Shown one piece after another: positions 16,175 to 24,889 of a stretch of 64,000 bases of DNA (positions are counted from its first letter, which is position 1; every line of letters begins with the position of its first letter). The DNA is from an uncultured Muribaculaceae bacterium (lineage in GTDB: Bacteria; Bacteroidota; Bacteroidia; Bacteroidales; Muribaculaceae), in assembly GCA_905233845.1 (NCBI GenBank), contig CAJOFH010000001.1, positions 62,001 through 126,000 on the forward strand, in the 5' to 3' direction. The position numbers and the translations under genes were made by a program. The notes under the pieces are model-generated. The model worked only from the letters and a program-made list of their open reading frames with translations. It searched no databases and was not told where the DNA came from.

Positions 16175-16633
16175 ATGAAAAAAGCATTAATTATGTTGGT
16201 GGCAATTGTTGCCATGACGATTCAATCACATGCTGTGTCGCACATTTACCGCGGCAACAGTACCTATACGAGCGACATTATCGCCACATGGGACGGACGT
16301 TACCTCTATCGCGGAAACAGCACCTATTCGGTGGACATCCTGCTCACCTTCGATGGCAAATACCTATATGCCGGTCGCAGCACCTACAGCAGCGACATCA
16401 TGGGCACATGGGACGGACGTTACCTCTTTCAAGGTCGCAGCAGCTACTCCAGCGACATCATCGTCACTTGGGATGGTCAATATCTTTATGAGGGCCGAAG
16501 CACCTATAATAGTGACATCATGAACACTGTCACAGGAAAGCATGTCTACCGTGGGCGCAGCACCTACACCAGCGACATCATTTACACCATCAAGGGACAC
16601 ATTCCCATTCCTGTACTAATCACCTTATTGTAA
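16175..16633 (+). CDS. secreted six-repeat protein (20-residue repeats, beta-flower-like)
   Basis: A 152-residue protein with a signal peptide (MKKALIMLVAIVAMTIQSHA), followed by six contiguous 20-residue repeats from residue 25 to 144 and an 8-residue hydrophobic tail. The repeat reads approximately Y-x-G-x-S-T-Y-x-S-D-I-(I/M)-x-T-W-D-G-x-Y-L. Short repeats of this type are consistent with a closed beta arrangement such as the '4-fold beta flower' proteins known in Bacteroidota, but that assignment is from memory and unverified. No enzymatic motif is visible. It ends the operon-like run and is followed by a bidirectional terminator. Confidence 0.7.
   Translation: MKKALIMLVAIVAMTIQSHAVSHIYRGNSTYTSDIIATWDGRYLYRGNSTYSVDILLTFDGKYLYAGRSTYSSDIMGTWDGRYLFQGRSSYSSDIIVTWDGQYLYEGRSTYNSDIMNTVTGKHVYRGRSTYTSDIIYTIKGHIPIPVLITLL
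16247..16606 (+). repeat. six tandem 60-bp coding repeats
   Basis: Six in-frame 60-bp units within the secreted repeat protein. Units share long near-identical blocks (for example ACATGGGACGGACGTTACCT occurs in units 1 and 3), indicating recent duplication. Units 5 and 6 are more diverged. Confidence 0.85.
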
Positions 16634-16657
16634 TAAATCCTAATTACCGATTCGGGA

Positions 16658-16696
16658 TAAAAAACTCAACCGGCACAAGGCGGGTTGAGTTTTTTG
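16658..16696. terminator. bidirectional intrinsic terminator
   Basis: A perfect 9-bp stem (16663-16671 with 16683-16691) with an 11-nt loop, A-run on the left and T-run on the right (16690-16695). It separates the repeat-protein gene (+) from convergent rpoD (-). Confidence 0.85.
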
Positions 16697-16756
16697 TAAT
16701 CAGATCGTTTCTCTTAGAATAAATACGGCTCGGCTGAGAGCCGTTAAGAATCTGGG

Positions 16757-17614
16757 TTAGCCCAGATAAGATTTCAGCAGCTTGCTCTTTTGGCCCTTGA
16801 GGCGGCGGATAGCTTTCTCCTTGATCTGGCGCACGCGCTCACGAGTGAGGTCGAACTTTGCACCAATCTCTTCGAGGGTCATCTCTTGGCAACCAATGCC
16901 GAAGAACATCTTAAGAATGTCGCGCTCACGAGGGTTGAGCTGGTCAAGAGCTCGGTTCACCTCTTTCGACAACGACTCCTGGTTCAACGACTGGTCGGCC
17001 ATTGGAGAATCCTCGTTAGGGAGAACGTCAAGAAGGCTGTTGTCCTCGCCGTCGACAAATGGAGCGTCGACTGACACGTGACGGCCACTAACCTTCATCG
17101 CATCCGAAATCTTATCAACAGGAACATCAAGTTGCTCAGCGAGCTCGGCTGCCGATGGACGGCGCTCGTGCTCCTGCTCGAAACGAGACTGAGCCTTGCT
17201 AATCTTGTTGATAGACCCCACCTGGTTCAGAGGAAGCCTTACGATTCTCGACTGCTCGGCGAGAGCTTGAAGAATCGATTGGCGAATCCACCAAACGGCG
17301 TAGGAGATAAACTTGAAGCCACGAGTCTCGTCAAATTTCTGAGCTGCCTTAATCAGGCCTAAATTACCTTCATCGATCAAGTCAGGAAGACTCAATCCCT
17401 GGTTTTGGTACTGCTTTGCTACAGAAACCACGAAACGCAAGTTTGCGCTTACAAGTTTGTCGAGTGCTGCTTGATCACCTTGTTTAATCTTTTGAGCCAA
17501 CTCTACTTCCTCGTCAACGGTGATAAGGTCCTTGCGGCCTATCTCCTGCAAGTACTTGTCGAGTGATGCGCTCTCACGATTGGTGATCGATTTTGTGATT
17601 TTTAGTTGTCTCAT
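16757..17614 (-). CDS. rpoD: primary sigma factor RpoD (Bacteroidota sigma-70)
   Basis: Housekeeping sigma factor that directs RNA polymerase to promoters. At 285 residues it lacks region 1.1 and the non-conserved insertion, as in the Bacteroides sigma-ABfr. Regions are clear: 1.2 with [11 protein letters not shown], region 2 with [20 protein letters not shown] and [17 protein letters not shown], region 3 with RLPLNQVGS, and region 4 with [12 protein letters not shown] and the helix-turn-helix [17 protein letters not shown]. This factor is expected to read the TAnnTTTG-type promoters noted in this window. Confidence 0.97.
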   Translation of the reverse strand: MRQLKITKSITNRESASLDKYLQEIGRKDLITVDEEVELAQKIKQGDQAALDKLVSANLRFVVSVAKQYQNQGLSLPDLIDEGNLGLIKAAQKFDETRGFKFISYAVWWIRQSILQALAEQSRIVRLPLNQVGSINKISKAQSRFEQEHERRPSAAELAEQLDVPVDKISDAMKVSGRHVSVDAPFVDGEDNSLLDVLPNEDSPMADQSLNQESLSKEVNRALDQLNPRERDILKMFFGIGCQEMTLEEIGAKFDLTRERVRQIKEKAIRRLKGQKSKLLKSYLG

Positions 17615-17638
17615 ACTGAAATGTAGAGTTTAAGCTTG

Positions 17639-17646
17639 CAAAATTA
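17639..17646 (-). promoter_or_regulatory. -7 element upstream of rpoD
   Basis: Reads TAATTTTG on the minus strand, 25 bp ahead of the rpoD start codon. No good -33 element is visible at 19-21 bp. Confidence 0.4.
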
Positions 17647-17815
17647 CAAAAATTCACGCATATAAGATGTAACTTAGTGTCCAAAAGTTTAATCTATTAA
17701 CTTTGTTTAATCGATTTGGGGCTTGATTTAAGGGTTGTTAACTAAAAATGCCGCAAAAAGTAGTGTTTGCCTTGGTCATAAAAACTGCTTTCGCAGGATT
17801 AATGTAAAATTCATG

Positions 17816-17852
17816 GGTTAAAAAGCGAGCGGCCATGACGGCCACTCGCTTT
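17816..17852 (-). terminator. intrinsic terminator of htrA
   Basis: A 13-bp stem with one mismatch (17822-17834 with 17840-17852). On the minus strand it is followed by TTTTT. It lies 40 bp downstream of the htrA stop codon. Confidence 0.8.
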
Positions 17853-17890
17853 GAGATTTATTAAAAACTTGTGCTTATGAGTTTCGGGGA

Positions 17891-19465
17891 TTATTCTTCT
17901 TCGGGATCGGCGAGGTCAACGGCACGATATACCTTCTTCCCGGTTGTGGTGATGCCAGTGATGAACATCACCTTGTCACTCTCCTTGTCACGCATGATGG
18001 CATTGTAGATGTCCTCTACTTCATCTTGGTTGTTGACGCGGATGTTGTTGATGTCGGTGATGATGAATCCGTTGGTGATGCCAGCGCTTTTGAACTTGCC
18101 TTCCCTGATGCCGCTCACTTTCACACCATTGCTAATTCTAAGCTCTTCCTTCTCCTCAGCGGTGAGTGGTGTGAAGGCGCACCCCAGTGAGGTGAAGTCG
18201 CTGTTCTTGGTGATGCGTGTGGTGCCTTGGTCGTTCTTGAAGATAACATCGGCAGTCTTGAGTTTGTTGTCGCGGTAGTACTTGATGGTTGCTTTGTCGC
18301 CAGGGCGCAGTTTGCTCATCTCTTCCAGCATCTGTGCGCCATTCTTGACGGTGACACCATTCAGGCCAACAATCACGTCGCCCTCGCGGATGCCGGCTTC
18401 CTTGGCAGCGCTGAGGTCATTCACCTTATTAATATATACGCCCTCGGTAGTGGCGCTGATATTGTTCTCCTTGGCTTTTTCAGCATCGAGCTCGGTGAAC
18501 TGGATGCCAAGCACTGCGCGTTGAACGCTGCCATATTGCTTGATGTCGGTGATAATCTTTTTCACTACCGATGATGGGATGGCAAACGAGTGTCCGGCAT
18601 AATAGCCAGTCTGCGAGTAAATCATTGTATTGATTCCAATGAGCTCTCCGTCAACATTTACGAGCGCGCCACCGCTGTTGCCAGGGTTAACTGCAGCATC
18701 GTGCTGGATGAACGACTCGATGCCAAGGTTGTTGCCCTTGTTGATGCCACGAGCCTTGGCACTAACGATACCTGCTGTAACCGATGAGTTGAGTCCAAAT
18801 GGATTGCCCACGGCAAGAACCCACTCGCCAACCTTCACGTTGTCGCTGTTGCCGAAAATGATGGGGCTGAGCTTGGTGGCTGGTATCTTGAGTAGGGCAA
18901 TATCGGTGTTGGGGTCGGTGCCTATTACTCTTGCGTTAAACTTGCGGTTGTCGTTGAGGGTCACCTCAAGCTTCTCGGCACCATCAATCACGTGGTTGTT
19001 GGTGACAATGTAACCATCTTCGCTAATAATCACGCCCGAACCCTGTCCTTTGGCTTGGGGCTCCTGCTTCTGCTTCTGCTGTGGCTGTTGCTGTTGTGGC
19101 TGCTGACGGCGCAAGCCTCCTTGACCGCCAAAGCCAGGGCCAAAGAAGAACTCAAACGGGTCAAAGTCTCCGCCGTAGTATTGCTGCTGGCGTGGAGTGG
19201 CAAATGACTTGATGCTTACTACTGAATTGATGGTGCTCTCGGCTGCCTTTGTGAAGTCGAGAGCATTGCCATATCGTCCTGATGATGAGGCGGAGCGTGT
19301 TGATGTCTTCACTAAACCATCATCCTTGACTTGTGCAGTGTCGGATGACGACTGGATGTAAATGTCGCGGATTTTCTCTACTCCCGAGGTGGCGAGTAGG
19401 GTGGTGGCAGAACCCATAACCGAGGCTGCTACCATCAATAATGCTAATTTTTTAGTGTTTGTCAT
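17891..19465 (-). CDS. Do/HtrA-family periplasmic serine protease
   Basis: Periplasmic quality-control protease/chaperone of the DegP/DegQ type. The N-terminal hydrophobic segment (KLALLMVAASVMGSATTLLA) is a signal peptide or anchor. The catalytic triad is H158 (TNNHV), D188 (NTDIALLK) and S264 (GNSGGALV). Two PDZ domains follow (about 300-395 and 420-515). A Gly/Gln/Pro-rich loop at about 108-140, in the position of the DegP LA loop, is unusually long in glutamines. Its own terminator lies downstream. Confidence 0.94.
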   Translation of the reverse strand: MTNTKKLALLMVAASVMGSATTLLATSGVEKIRDIYIQSSSDTAQVKDDGLVKTSTRSASSSGRYGNALDFTKAAESTINSVVSIKSFATPRQQQYYGGDFDPFEFFFGPGFGGQGGLRRQQPQQQQPQQKQKQEPQAKGQGSGVIISEDGYIVTNNHVIDGAEKLEVTLNDNRKFNARVIGTDPNTDIALLKIPATKLSPIIFGNSDNVKVGEWVLAVGNPFGLNSSVTAGIVSAKARGINKGNNLGIESFIQHDAAVNPGNSGGALVNVDGELIGINTMIYSQTGYYAGHSFAIPSSVVKKIITDIKQYGSVQRAVLGIQFTELDAEKAKENNISATTEGVYINKVNDLSAAKEAGIREGDVIVGLNGVTVKNGAQMLEEMSKLRPGDKATIKYYRDNKLKTADVIFKNDQGTTRITKNSDFTSLGCAFTPLTAEEKEELRISNGVKVSGIREGKFKSAGITNGFIITDINNIRVNNQDEVEDIYNAIMRDKESDKVMFITGITTTGKKVYRAVDLADPEEE

Positions 19466-19804
19466 AATCTTTATATGTTAAAATTGTGGTCAAATTTAAA
19501 ACTGCAATAGTTAAAATTAACTTTTGAAATTCGAACGTAAAAGTACATCCTTTTATTACAAAAACAATGCCGTAGCCCTTGATTTTAAACTAAATTAAGA
19601 CCACTAGCACTAGTTTTTTATTTCTTTAATAATGCATAATGAAAAAGTCACTTTTTGTCATTTCCTTACTTTTCTTCGTCTGTCAAGTTGACGTGAGTGT
19701 CGATATCCTTACTCAGTGTACACCTATTTATAATTAAAAAGTGATAAATATTTTCCTCTCATGCCGGTTGATTTAATTAAAGTTGCTATATTTGCAAGTT
19801 AATA
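19466..19804. other. divergent intergenic region with promoters for htrA and the porin operon
   Basis: This 339-bp A/T-rich gap holds no credible ORF. On the minus strand TAAATTTG (19491-19498) is a -7 candidate for htrA. On the plus strand TATATTTG (19787-19794) is a -7 candidate for the porin gene at 19805. That promoter would leave almost no leader, so the true porin start may lie slightly downstream of the first ATG, or another promoter is used. Nothing else is recognised apart from a short palindrome at 19681-19691. Confidence 0.5.
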
Positions 19805-21814
19805 ATGAAAAATCTACACATTAAATATATTATAACCGCTATTGTGATGTTGATGGCGCTGACGATGGAGGCACAAACCGCTTCGATTGACAATAGTTCA
19901 GCATTAAAGTCCAAGAAAGTTCAGGTGGAGCCCAGCTACGCATGGTCCATAAGTGAGCCATTGGGGCTGCATTATGAGTCAACCATCGACACGTTGTTCC
20001 TGAACTATCACAAGGAATCGATACCATCGCATCAGAGCAATGCATGGGCAACTACTGGCAACTTTGGCGCATCAGGACAAAACCAAATCTTCTTTGAGCG
20101 TAAACCAATCAGCGATTTCTTTTTTGAAGATGCTATCGAGAGTTGGCTGCCAAGTGTCTCGACACAGAGATATTACAACACGCGCATCCCCATGACTTTG
20201 ATTTCCCATACTACCGGTGGCAACAAATATAGCAATCAAGACCGCACCAAGGTGACATTCTCAGGAAATGTGGGTAAGCCCATTCAGGTGGGTGCTGCTA
20301 TGGACTATATCTACTCGAAAGGATCATATAACTATCAGGCCGACAAAAACTTTCGTTGGAGTCTCTTTGGGAGCTACATTGGTGACCGCTACGAGATGCA
20401 GACGTTCTTCAATAGCTACAACTACATGGGCAAGGAAAATGGCGGCATAACTGATGACCTGTATATCACCGACCCAGCCAGCGTTCAGGGTGGTGAGAGC
20501 AAGGTCGACAACAAGAGCATCCCAACCAATCTCATTGCCGCGCAAAGCAAACTCATGGGCCAAGAGTTCTATATGAACCATAGCTATAATGTGGGGCATT
20601 ATCGTTATCAGCGTGACTCGGTGACCGACACGATAATAGGACGTACCTATATCCCGGTAACACGATTCATATGGACTTTCGACTTCAAGAATGTTAAGCA
20701 CAACTTCTTGAACCAGAATGCTGTGCAGGATACTCTACAGTTTCCAAACACCTATCTGTCGCTGGGTGGCACCGATGAGTCAACGCGTTTTTGGCGACTG
20801 CGCAACACCATTGGCATATCATTGCTCGAGGGCTTTAACAAGTATGCCAAGTTTGGCTTTGCTGCCTATGGCACTCACGAGATGCGTTACTACAAGCAGG
20901 TGGCCGATACTGTCTCGGGTATGATGCTTCCCGATGGGTTGCAGCAACTGCCAGTGCAGGTCGATGCCAGTGAGTCGCAACAGCTCTTCTGGCTTGGTGG
21001 TCAGCTCACTAAGCAGCGAGGCTCGATATTGACTTATAGTGCAACGGCACAATTTGGTGTGCTGGGCGATGTCGCTGGCGACATCGATGTGGAAGGAAAT
21101 CTGCGCACACGCTTCAAGCTTCTTGGTGACACCGTTTCGCTCACGGCTTATGGTTATTTCAAGAATCTTGCTCCTCCCTATCTGCTCAAGAAATTCATTT
21201 CCAACCATTATGCATGGGACAATGACTTTTCTAAGGTGCAGCGTTTCAGACTGGGAGGTATATTAGACCTTCCATGGATTCACACTCGTGTGAATGTGGG
21301 ATATGAGACTTTAAATAACTATGTTTACTTCAATTCTAATGCTCTTCCCGAACAGGCTGGTAGTGCGGTACACGTACTTCATGCTTCACTGACCAACCAT
21401 CTGGGGTTTGGAATTTTCAACTGGGACAACGAGTTGAACTATCAAACATCATCAAGCGATGAAGTGTTGCCATTACCCAAGTTTGCTATTTACAGTAATA
21501 TGTACCTGAAATTCAAGGTGGCTCGAGTGCTCGATGTGCAAGTTGGTGTTGACTGCAACTACTATACTAGATACTTTGCGCCAAGCTACAGTCCTGCCAC
21601 CATGGTGTTCTACAATCAGCGTGAAGTGGAGTGCGGAAACTTTGCTTTTGCCGATGTCTATGCCAACTTCAAGCTCAAGAAAGCCCGTTTCTATGTTATG
21701 TACAGTCATGCTAACAAAGGTTTGATAGGAGGCAACAACTATTTCTCGATGCCTCATTATCCTTTGAATCCCGGGCGATTCCAGTTTGGAGTATCGGTCG
21801 ACTTCGTCAACTGA
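19805..21814 (+). CDS. putative outer-membrane porin (Bacteroidota type)
   Basis: A 669-residue protein with a signal peptide (YIITAIVMLMALTMEAQ), then many alternating hydrophobic/aromatic strands typical of an outer-membrane beta-barrel, ending in a strand with terminal aromatic residues (RFQFGVSVDFVN). Segments such as GNFGASGQNQIFFERKPISD and GFAAYGTHEMRYY match the Bacteroidota 'putative porin' family in style. Transported substrate is unknown. It lies 37 bp upstream of an anchored solute-binding protein and an amino-acid symporter, so the three may form an uptake system across both membranes. Confidence 0.8.
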   Translation: MKNLHIKYIITAIVMLMALTMEAQTASIDNSSALKSKKVQVEPSYAWSISEPLGLHYESTIDTLFLNYHKESIPSHQSNAWATTGNFGASGQNQIFFERKPISDFFFEDAIESWLPSVSTQRYYNTRIPMTLISHTTGGNKYSNQDRTKVTFSGNVGKPIQVGAAMDYIYSKGSYNYQADKNFRWSLFGSYIGDRYEMQTFFNSYNYMGKENGGITDDLYITDPASVQGGESKVDNKSIPTNLIAAQSKLMGQEFYMNHSYNVGHYRYQRDSVTDTIIGRTYIPVTRFIWTFDFKNVKHNFLNQNAVQDTLQFPNTYLSLGGTDESTRFWRLRNTIGISLLEGFNKYAKFGFAAYGTHEMRYYKQVADTVSGMMLPDGLQQLPVQVDASESQQLFWLGGQLTKQRGSILTYSATAQFGVLGDVAGDIDVEGNLRTRFKLLGDTVSLTAYGYFKNLAPPYLLKKFISNHYAWDNDFSKVQRFRLGGILDLPWIHTRVNVGYETLNNYVYFNSNALPEQAGSAVHVLHASLTNHLGFGIFNWDNELNYQTSSSDEVLPLPKFAIYSNMYLKFKVARVLDVQVGVDCNYYTRYFAPSYSPATMVFYNQREVECGNFAFADVYANFKLKKARFYVMYSHANKGLIGGNNYFSMPHYPLNPGRFQFGVSVDFVN

Positions 21815-21851
21815 CAGAATGACAATAAAAATATAAAAATTTCTCAACGAA

Positions 21852-22688
21852 ATGTTTAAGAAGATATCTCAAACCAAGAAATGGCAATTAGTGCTTTATG
21901 CTGTGCTGCTTATTGCTGTGATCGCGATCATGTTCATGTTGCGCAATTGCGACGGCAAGGATGGGCTTTTGGGTGCACATTCTCGAGCCGACAAGTCAAG
22001 TGGAGGTGATACAATCGATGTCGCCATCGAGTATTCACCACTCTCTTTCTACACCTATAAAGACACAACAGGCGGATTTAACTATGATTTCTTGCGTCTG
22101 CTCAGCGAGACTACTGGAATGATATTTAAGTATCATCCCATTGTGAGTCTGCAGAGTGCCCTCGATGGATTGAAGAATGGCATGTATGATGTGATGGCGG
22201 CACAATTTCCTGTCACTCGAGAGAATAAGGAACGTTACTTGTTTACATCAGCACTATATCTTGACAACCAGGTGCTTGTGCAACGCAATGATAGTGTGTT
22301 GCCAATTAATAGTCAGCTTGACCTTGCAGGCGACACTGTAAACATAGTTAAGGGCTCACCAATGCGAGATAGAATCATTAGCCTCTCGAGAGAGATAGGT
22401 GACACTATTTACGTGGTGCAGGATTCAGTTTATGGTCCAGAGCAATTGTTCATGATGGTGGCCACTGGAGACATCAAGCTAGCCGTGATCAATGAATCAA
22501 TTGCCAAGAAAATGGCGGCAACTCATCCTAATGTAGATGTGTCGCAGGCCATTAGCTTTACTCAGTTTCAGTCACTCACTTTGGAAAAAAGCAACACAAA
22601 ACTGTGTAATAAGCTTAACGAAGGTATTCTCAAAGTTAAGAAGGATCCTCGTTATAAGGAACTGTTGCAGAAGTATTTTTCTCAATAG
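21852..22688 (+). CDS. membrane-anchored solute-binding protein (SBP_bac_3 type)
   Basis: A 278-residue protein with one N-terminal transmembrane helix (LVLYAVLLIAVIAIMFML) and a periplasmic type-3 solute-binding domain: IDVAIEYSPLSFYTY, GGFNYDFLRLLSETTG, GMYDVMAAQFPVTRENKERYLFT, and a hinge region with KGSPMRDRII. This fold usually binds polar amino acids for ABC transporters or serves as the regulatory part of MltF. No ABC permease or ATPase and no transglycosylase domain is present. The next gene, 14 bp away, is a sodium-coupled alanine symporter. Confidence 0.82.
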   Translation: MFKKISQTKKWQLVLYAVLLIAVIAIMFMLRNCDGKDGLLGAHSRADKSSGGDTIDVAIEYSPLSFYTYKDTTGGFNYDFLRLLSETTGMIFKYHPIVSLQSALDGLKNGMYDVMAAQFPVTRENKERYLFTSALYLDNQVLVQRNDSVLPINSQLDLAGDTVNIVKGSPMRDRIISLSREIGDTIYVVQDSVYGPEQLFMMVATGDIKLAVINESIAKKMAATHPNVDVSQAISFTQFQSLTLEKSNTKLCNKLNEGILKVKKDPRYKELLQKYFSQ

Positions 22689-22702
22689 AAAAAACAATCT
22701 TC

Positions 22703-24151
22703 ATGCTTCTGTTGTCGATATCTGAAATGTTGTCTTCTGAGGGATGGCTCAACCAGTCGCTCTCTGAAATCAATGAGTTCCTTTGGGGCTGGCATTGGCA
22801 CAGCATCATTGGGGTGTTGGTTCTGTGTGGCATATATTTCACTATTCGCACGCGCTTTGTGCAGTTCAGAATGGTTCCCGAGATGTTTCGACTCTTGGGT
22901 GAATCGTTACCTAAGAAGAACGCCAAGAAACAAGTGTCATCGTTTCAGGCATTTGCCGTGTCGGTGGCTACACGTGTGGGAACCGGAAATCTTGCGGGGG
23001 TAGCGGGTGCTATAGCTGTTGGAGGACCTGGGGCAGTGTTCTGGATGTGGATGATTGCTTTGATAGGGGCAGCAACGGCTTTCGTGGAGTCGACACTGGC
23101 TCAGCTCTACAAGCGTCGTCATGGTGAATCATTCATTGGTGGCCCTGCCTACTACATCCTTCACGGTATACATTGGAGGTGGATGGCTGCACTCTTTGCA
23201 GTGCTAATGATTCTCACATTCGGTCTCTCTTACAACTCCATACAAAGCAACACAATCGCCGAGGCAATGAATAGCGCGTTTGGCTTTGATACAACCATAG
23301 TTGGCATTGCCCTAACAGTGCTATCGCTGGTGATAGTCTTTGGCGGTATTCACCGCATTGCACTGGTCAGCAGCGTTGTAGTGCCTCTTATGGCAATTGG
23401 CTACTTTGTTCTGGCGCTGGTGATTATCTTCATGAATTTGAATCTTATACCCGAAGTTTTCAAGTTGATAGTCGACAATGCGTTCGGCATTGGGCCAATG
23501 GCCGGAGGAATGGTGGGCGTAGCAATGCGCGAAGGTATTAGGCGAGGGCTCTTCAGCAATGAGGCTGGCGAGGGCTCTGCTCCTAATGTCGCCGCCACAG
23601 CAATGGTCTCACATCCTGTGAAGCAAGGATTGATACAGTCTCTAGGTGTGTTCACCGACACTTTGCTTGTGTGCTCATGCACCGCATTTATCATATTGAT
23701 TAGTGGGCTTTACGACAATGGAACCATGGAGGGTATCACTCTCACTCAGTCAGCAATGGAGGCTCAGGTTGGCTCTTCAGGAAAACTCTTTATCGCCATT
23801 GCCATCTTCTTTTTCGCTTTCAGCAGCATTATTGGTAATTACTACTATGGCGAGGCCAACATCCTGTTCCTTACCCGTAAGAAGTGGGTGTTAACCATTT
23901 ACCGGCTTCTTTCAGGTGGGTTTATGGTGATGTTGGGCGCTTTGGCCAGTCTGAAAATAGTATGGAATTTAGGAGAGGTCTTCATGGCATTAATCACATT
24001 GTGCAACTTGGTGGCTATCATATTGTTGGGCAAGCACGCGTTCGTTCTGCTCAAGGACTACCGAAGCCAAAAACGACAAGGCATAAAGAGCCCGGAGTTC
24101 AAACGCTCATCGATGCCGGCAATTGAGAAGGACCTTGATGCCTGGGAATAG
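22703..24151 (+). CDS. alanine/glycine:cation symporter (AGCS family)
   Basis: Inner-membrane sodium- or proton-coupled importer of alanine or glycine, 482 residues and about ten helices. The AGCS signatures are GTGNLAGVAGAIAVGGPGAVFWMWM near the first third (read in two pieces: VGTGNLAGVAGA and GGPGAVFWMWM), ESTLAQLYK, GGPAYYI, and FSNEAGEGSAPNVAATA. It is closely spaced behind the binding protein, suggesting co-transcription with it and the porin gene. Cargo specificity cannot be decided. Confidence 0.92.
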   Translation: MLLLSISEMLSSEGWLNQSLSEINEFLWGWHWHSIIGVLVLCGIYFTIRTRFVQFRMVPEMFRLLGESLPKKNAKKQVSSFQAFAVSVATRVGTGNLAGVAGAIAVGGPGAVFWMWMIALIGAATAFVESTLAQLYKRRHGESFIGGPAYYILHGIHWRWMAALFAVLMILTFGLSYNSIQSNTIAEAMNSAFGFDTTIVGIALTVLSLVIVFGGIHRIALVSSVVVPLMAIGYFVLALVIIFMNLNLIPEVFKLIVDNAFGIGPMAGGMVGVAMREGIRRGLFSNEAGEGSAPNVAATAMVSHPVKQGLIQSLGVFTDTLLVCSCTAFIILISGLYDNGTMEGITLTQSAMEAQVGSSGKLFIAIAIFFFAFSSIIGNYYYGEANILFLTRKKWVLTIYRLLSGGFMVMLGALASLKIVWNLGEVFMALITLCNLVAIILLGKHAFVLLKDYRSQKRQGIKSPEFKRSSMPAIEKDLDAWE

Positions 24152-24185
24152 TATACTATTAATAACACATATAATTCTAAAAACA

Positions 24186-24671
24186 ATGAACATCAGTAAA
24201 AAAATGCAAGACGCGTTTAACGCGCAAATTACAGCTGAGCTTTATTCGTCTAATATCTATCTTAACATGGCATTCTGGCTGCGTAAAGAGGGATGGAAAG
24301 GTTTCGCCGATTGGATGTTTAAGCAAAGCAATGAAGAGAAAGAGCATGCGCTCGACATGGCTAATTTTGTAATTGACCGTGGGGGAGAAGTAGTTGTCGA
24401 CACTATCGACAAACCAAAAGGTGGTTTCAAGGACCCAAAAGATGTTTTTGAGCAGACGTTAGCTCATGAGCAATGGGTGACTGAGAGAATCAATGAACTG
24501 GCCGATGTGGCCGATGAACTCAACGACCGTGCCTCGGCTAACTTTATTGGAAAGTACATCGACGAGCAAGTCGAGGAGGAAAAGTCGGTTCGCGACATTC
24601 TCAACCTTTTCAGGCATCGCGATGGACACACTGTTGCCACGATTGACGACATTGTGGGTGGATTAGAGTAA
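24186..24671 (+). CDS. ftnA: ferritin
   Basis: Iron-storage protein forming 24-subunit cages. The 161-residue four-helix protein carries ferroxidase-centre residues: E18 in ITAELYSS, E/H in NEEKEHALD, and further ligands in EQTLAHEQWVTERI and IDEQVEEEKSV. ATG 24186 gives the family-typical start MNISKKMQDAFN; a longer in-frame start at 24123 would overlap the symporter gene. A terminator follows. No Fur-type site could be recognised. Confidence 0.94.
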   Translation: MNISKKMQDAFNAQITAELYSSNIYLNMAFWLRKEGWKGFADWMFKQSNEEKEHALDMANFVIDRGGEVVVDTIDKPKGGFKDPKDVFEQTLAHEQWVTERINELADVADELNDRASANFIGKYIDEQVEEEKSVRDILNLFRHRDGHTVATIDDIVGGLE

Positions 24672-24695
24672 AATGCCTCATAGGCAGGACTGCTT

Positions 24696-24733
24696 CAGGC
24701 TGATAGTCAACGTGCTATTGGCCTGTTGCTTTT
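24696..24733 (+). terminator. terminator of the ferritin gene
   Basis: An 11-bp stem with two adjacent wobble pairs (24696-24706 with 24715-24725) and an 8-nt loop, followed by TTGCTTTT. Confidence 0.65.
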
Positions 24734-24851
24734 GTGTGTTTTCATTATTCATTGAAACGATACTGTTCTTTTTTTACCAAAAACTTATTCAAAACTCAAA
24801 TTATACAGCTTTTTAACTAAAATTGAATATAAAATACTTGAATATTTTTTA

Positions 24852-24859
24852 TAACTTTG
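24852..24859 (+). promoter_or_regulatory. -7 element of the MCE gene
   Basis: TAACTTTG, an exact TAnnTTTG match, 30 bp before ATG 24890. It argues against an in-frame upstream ATG at 24857, which overlaps this box. Confidence 0.5.
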
Positions 24860-24889
24860 CAAGTTGAAATTTATATAAAACCTTTTTTG

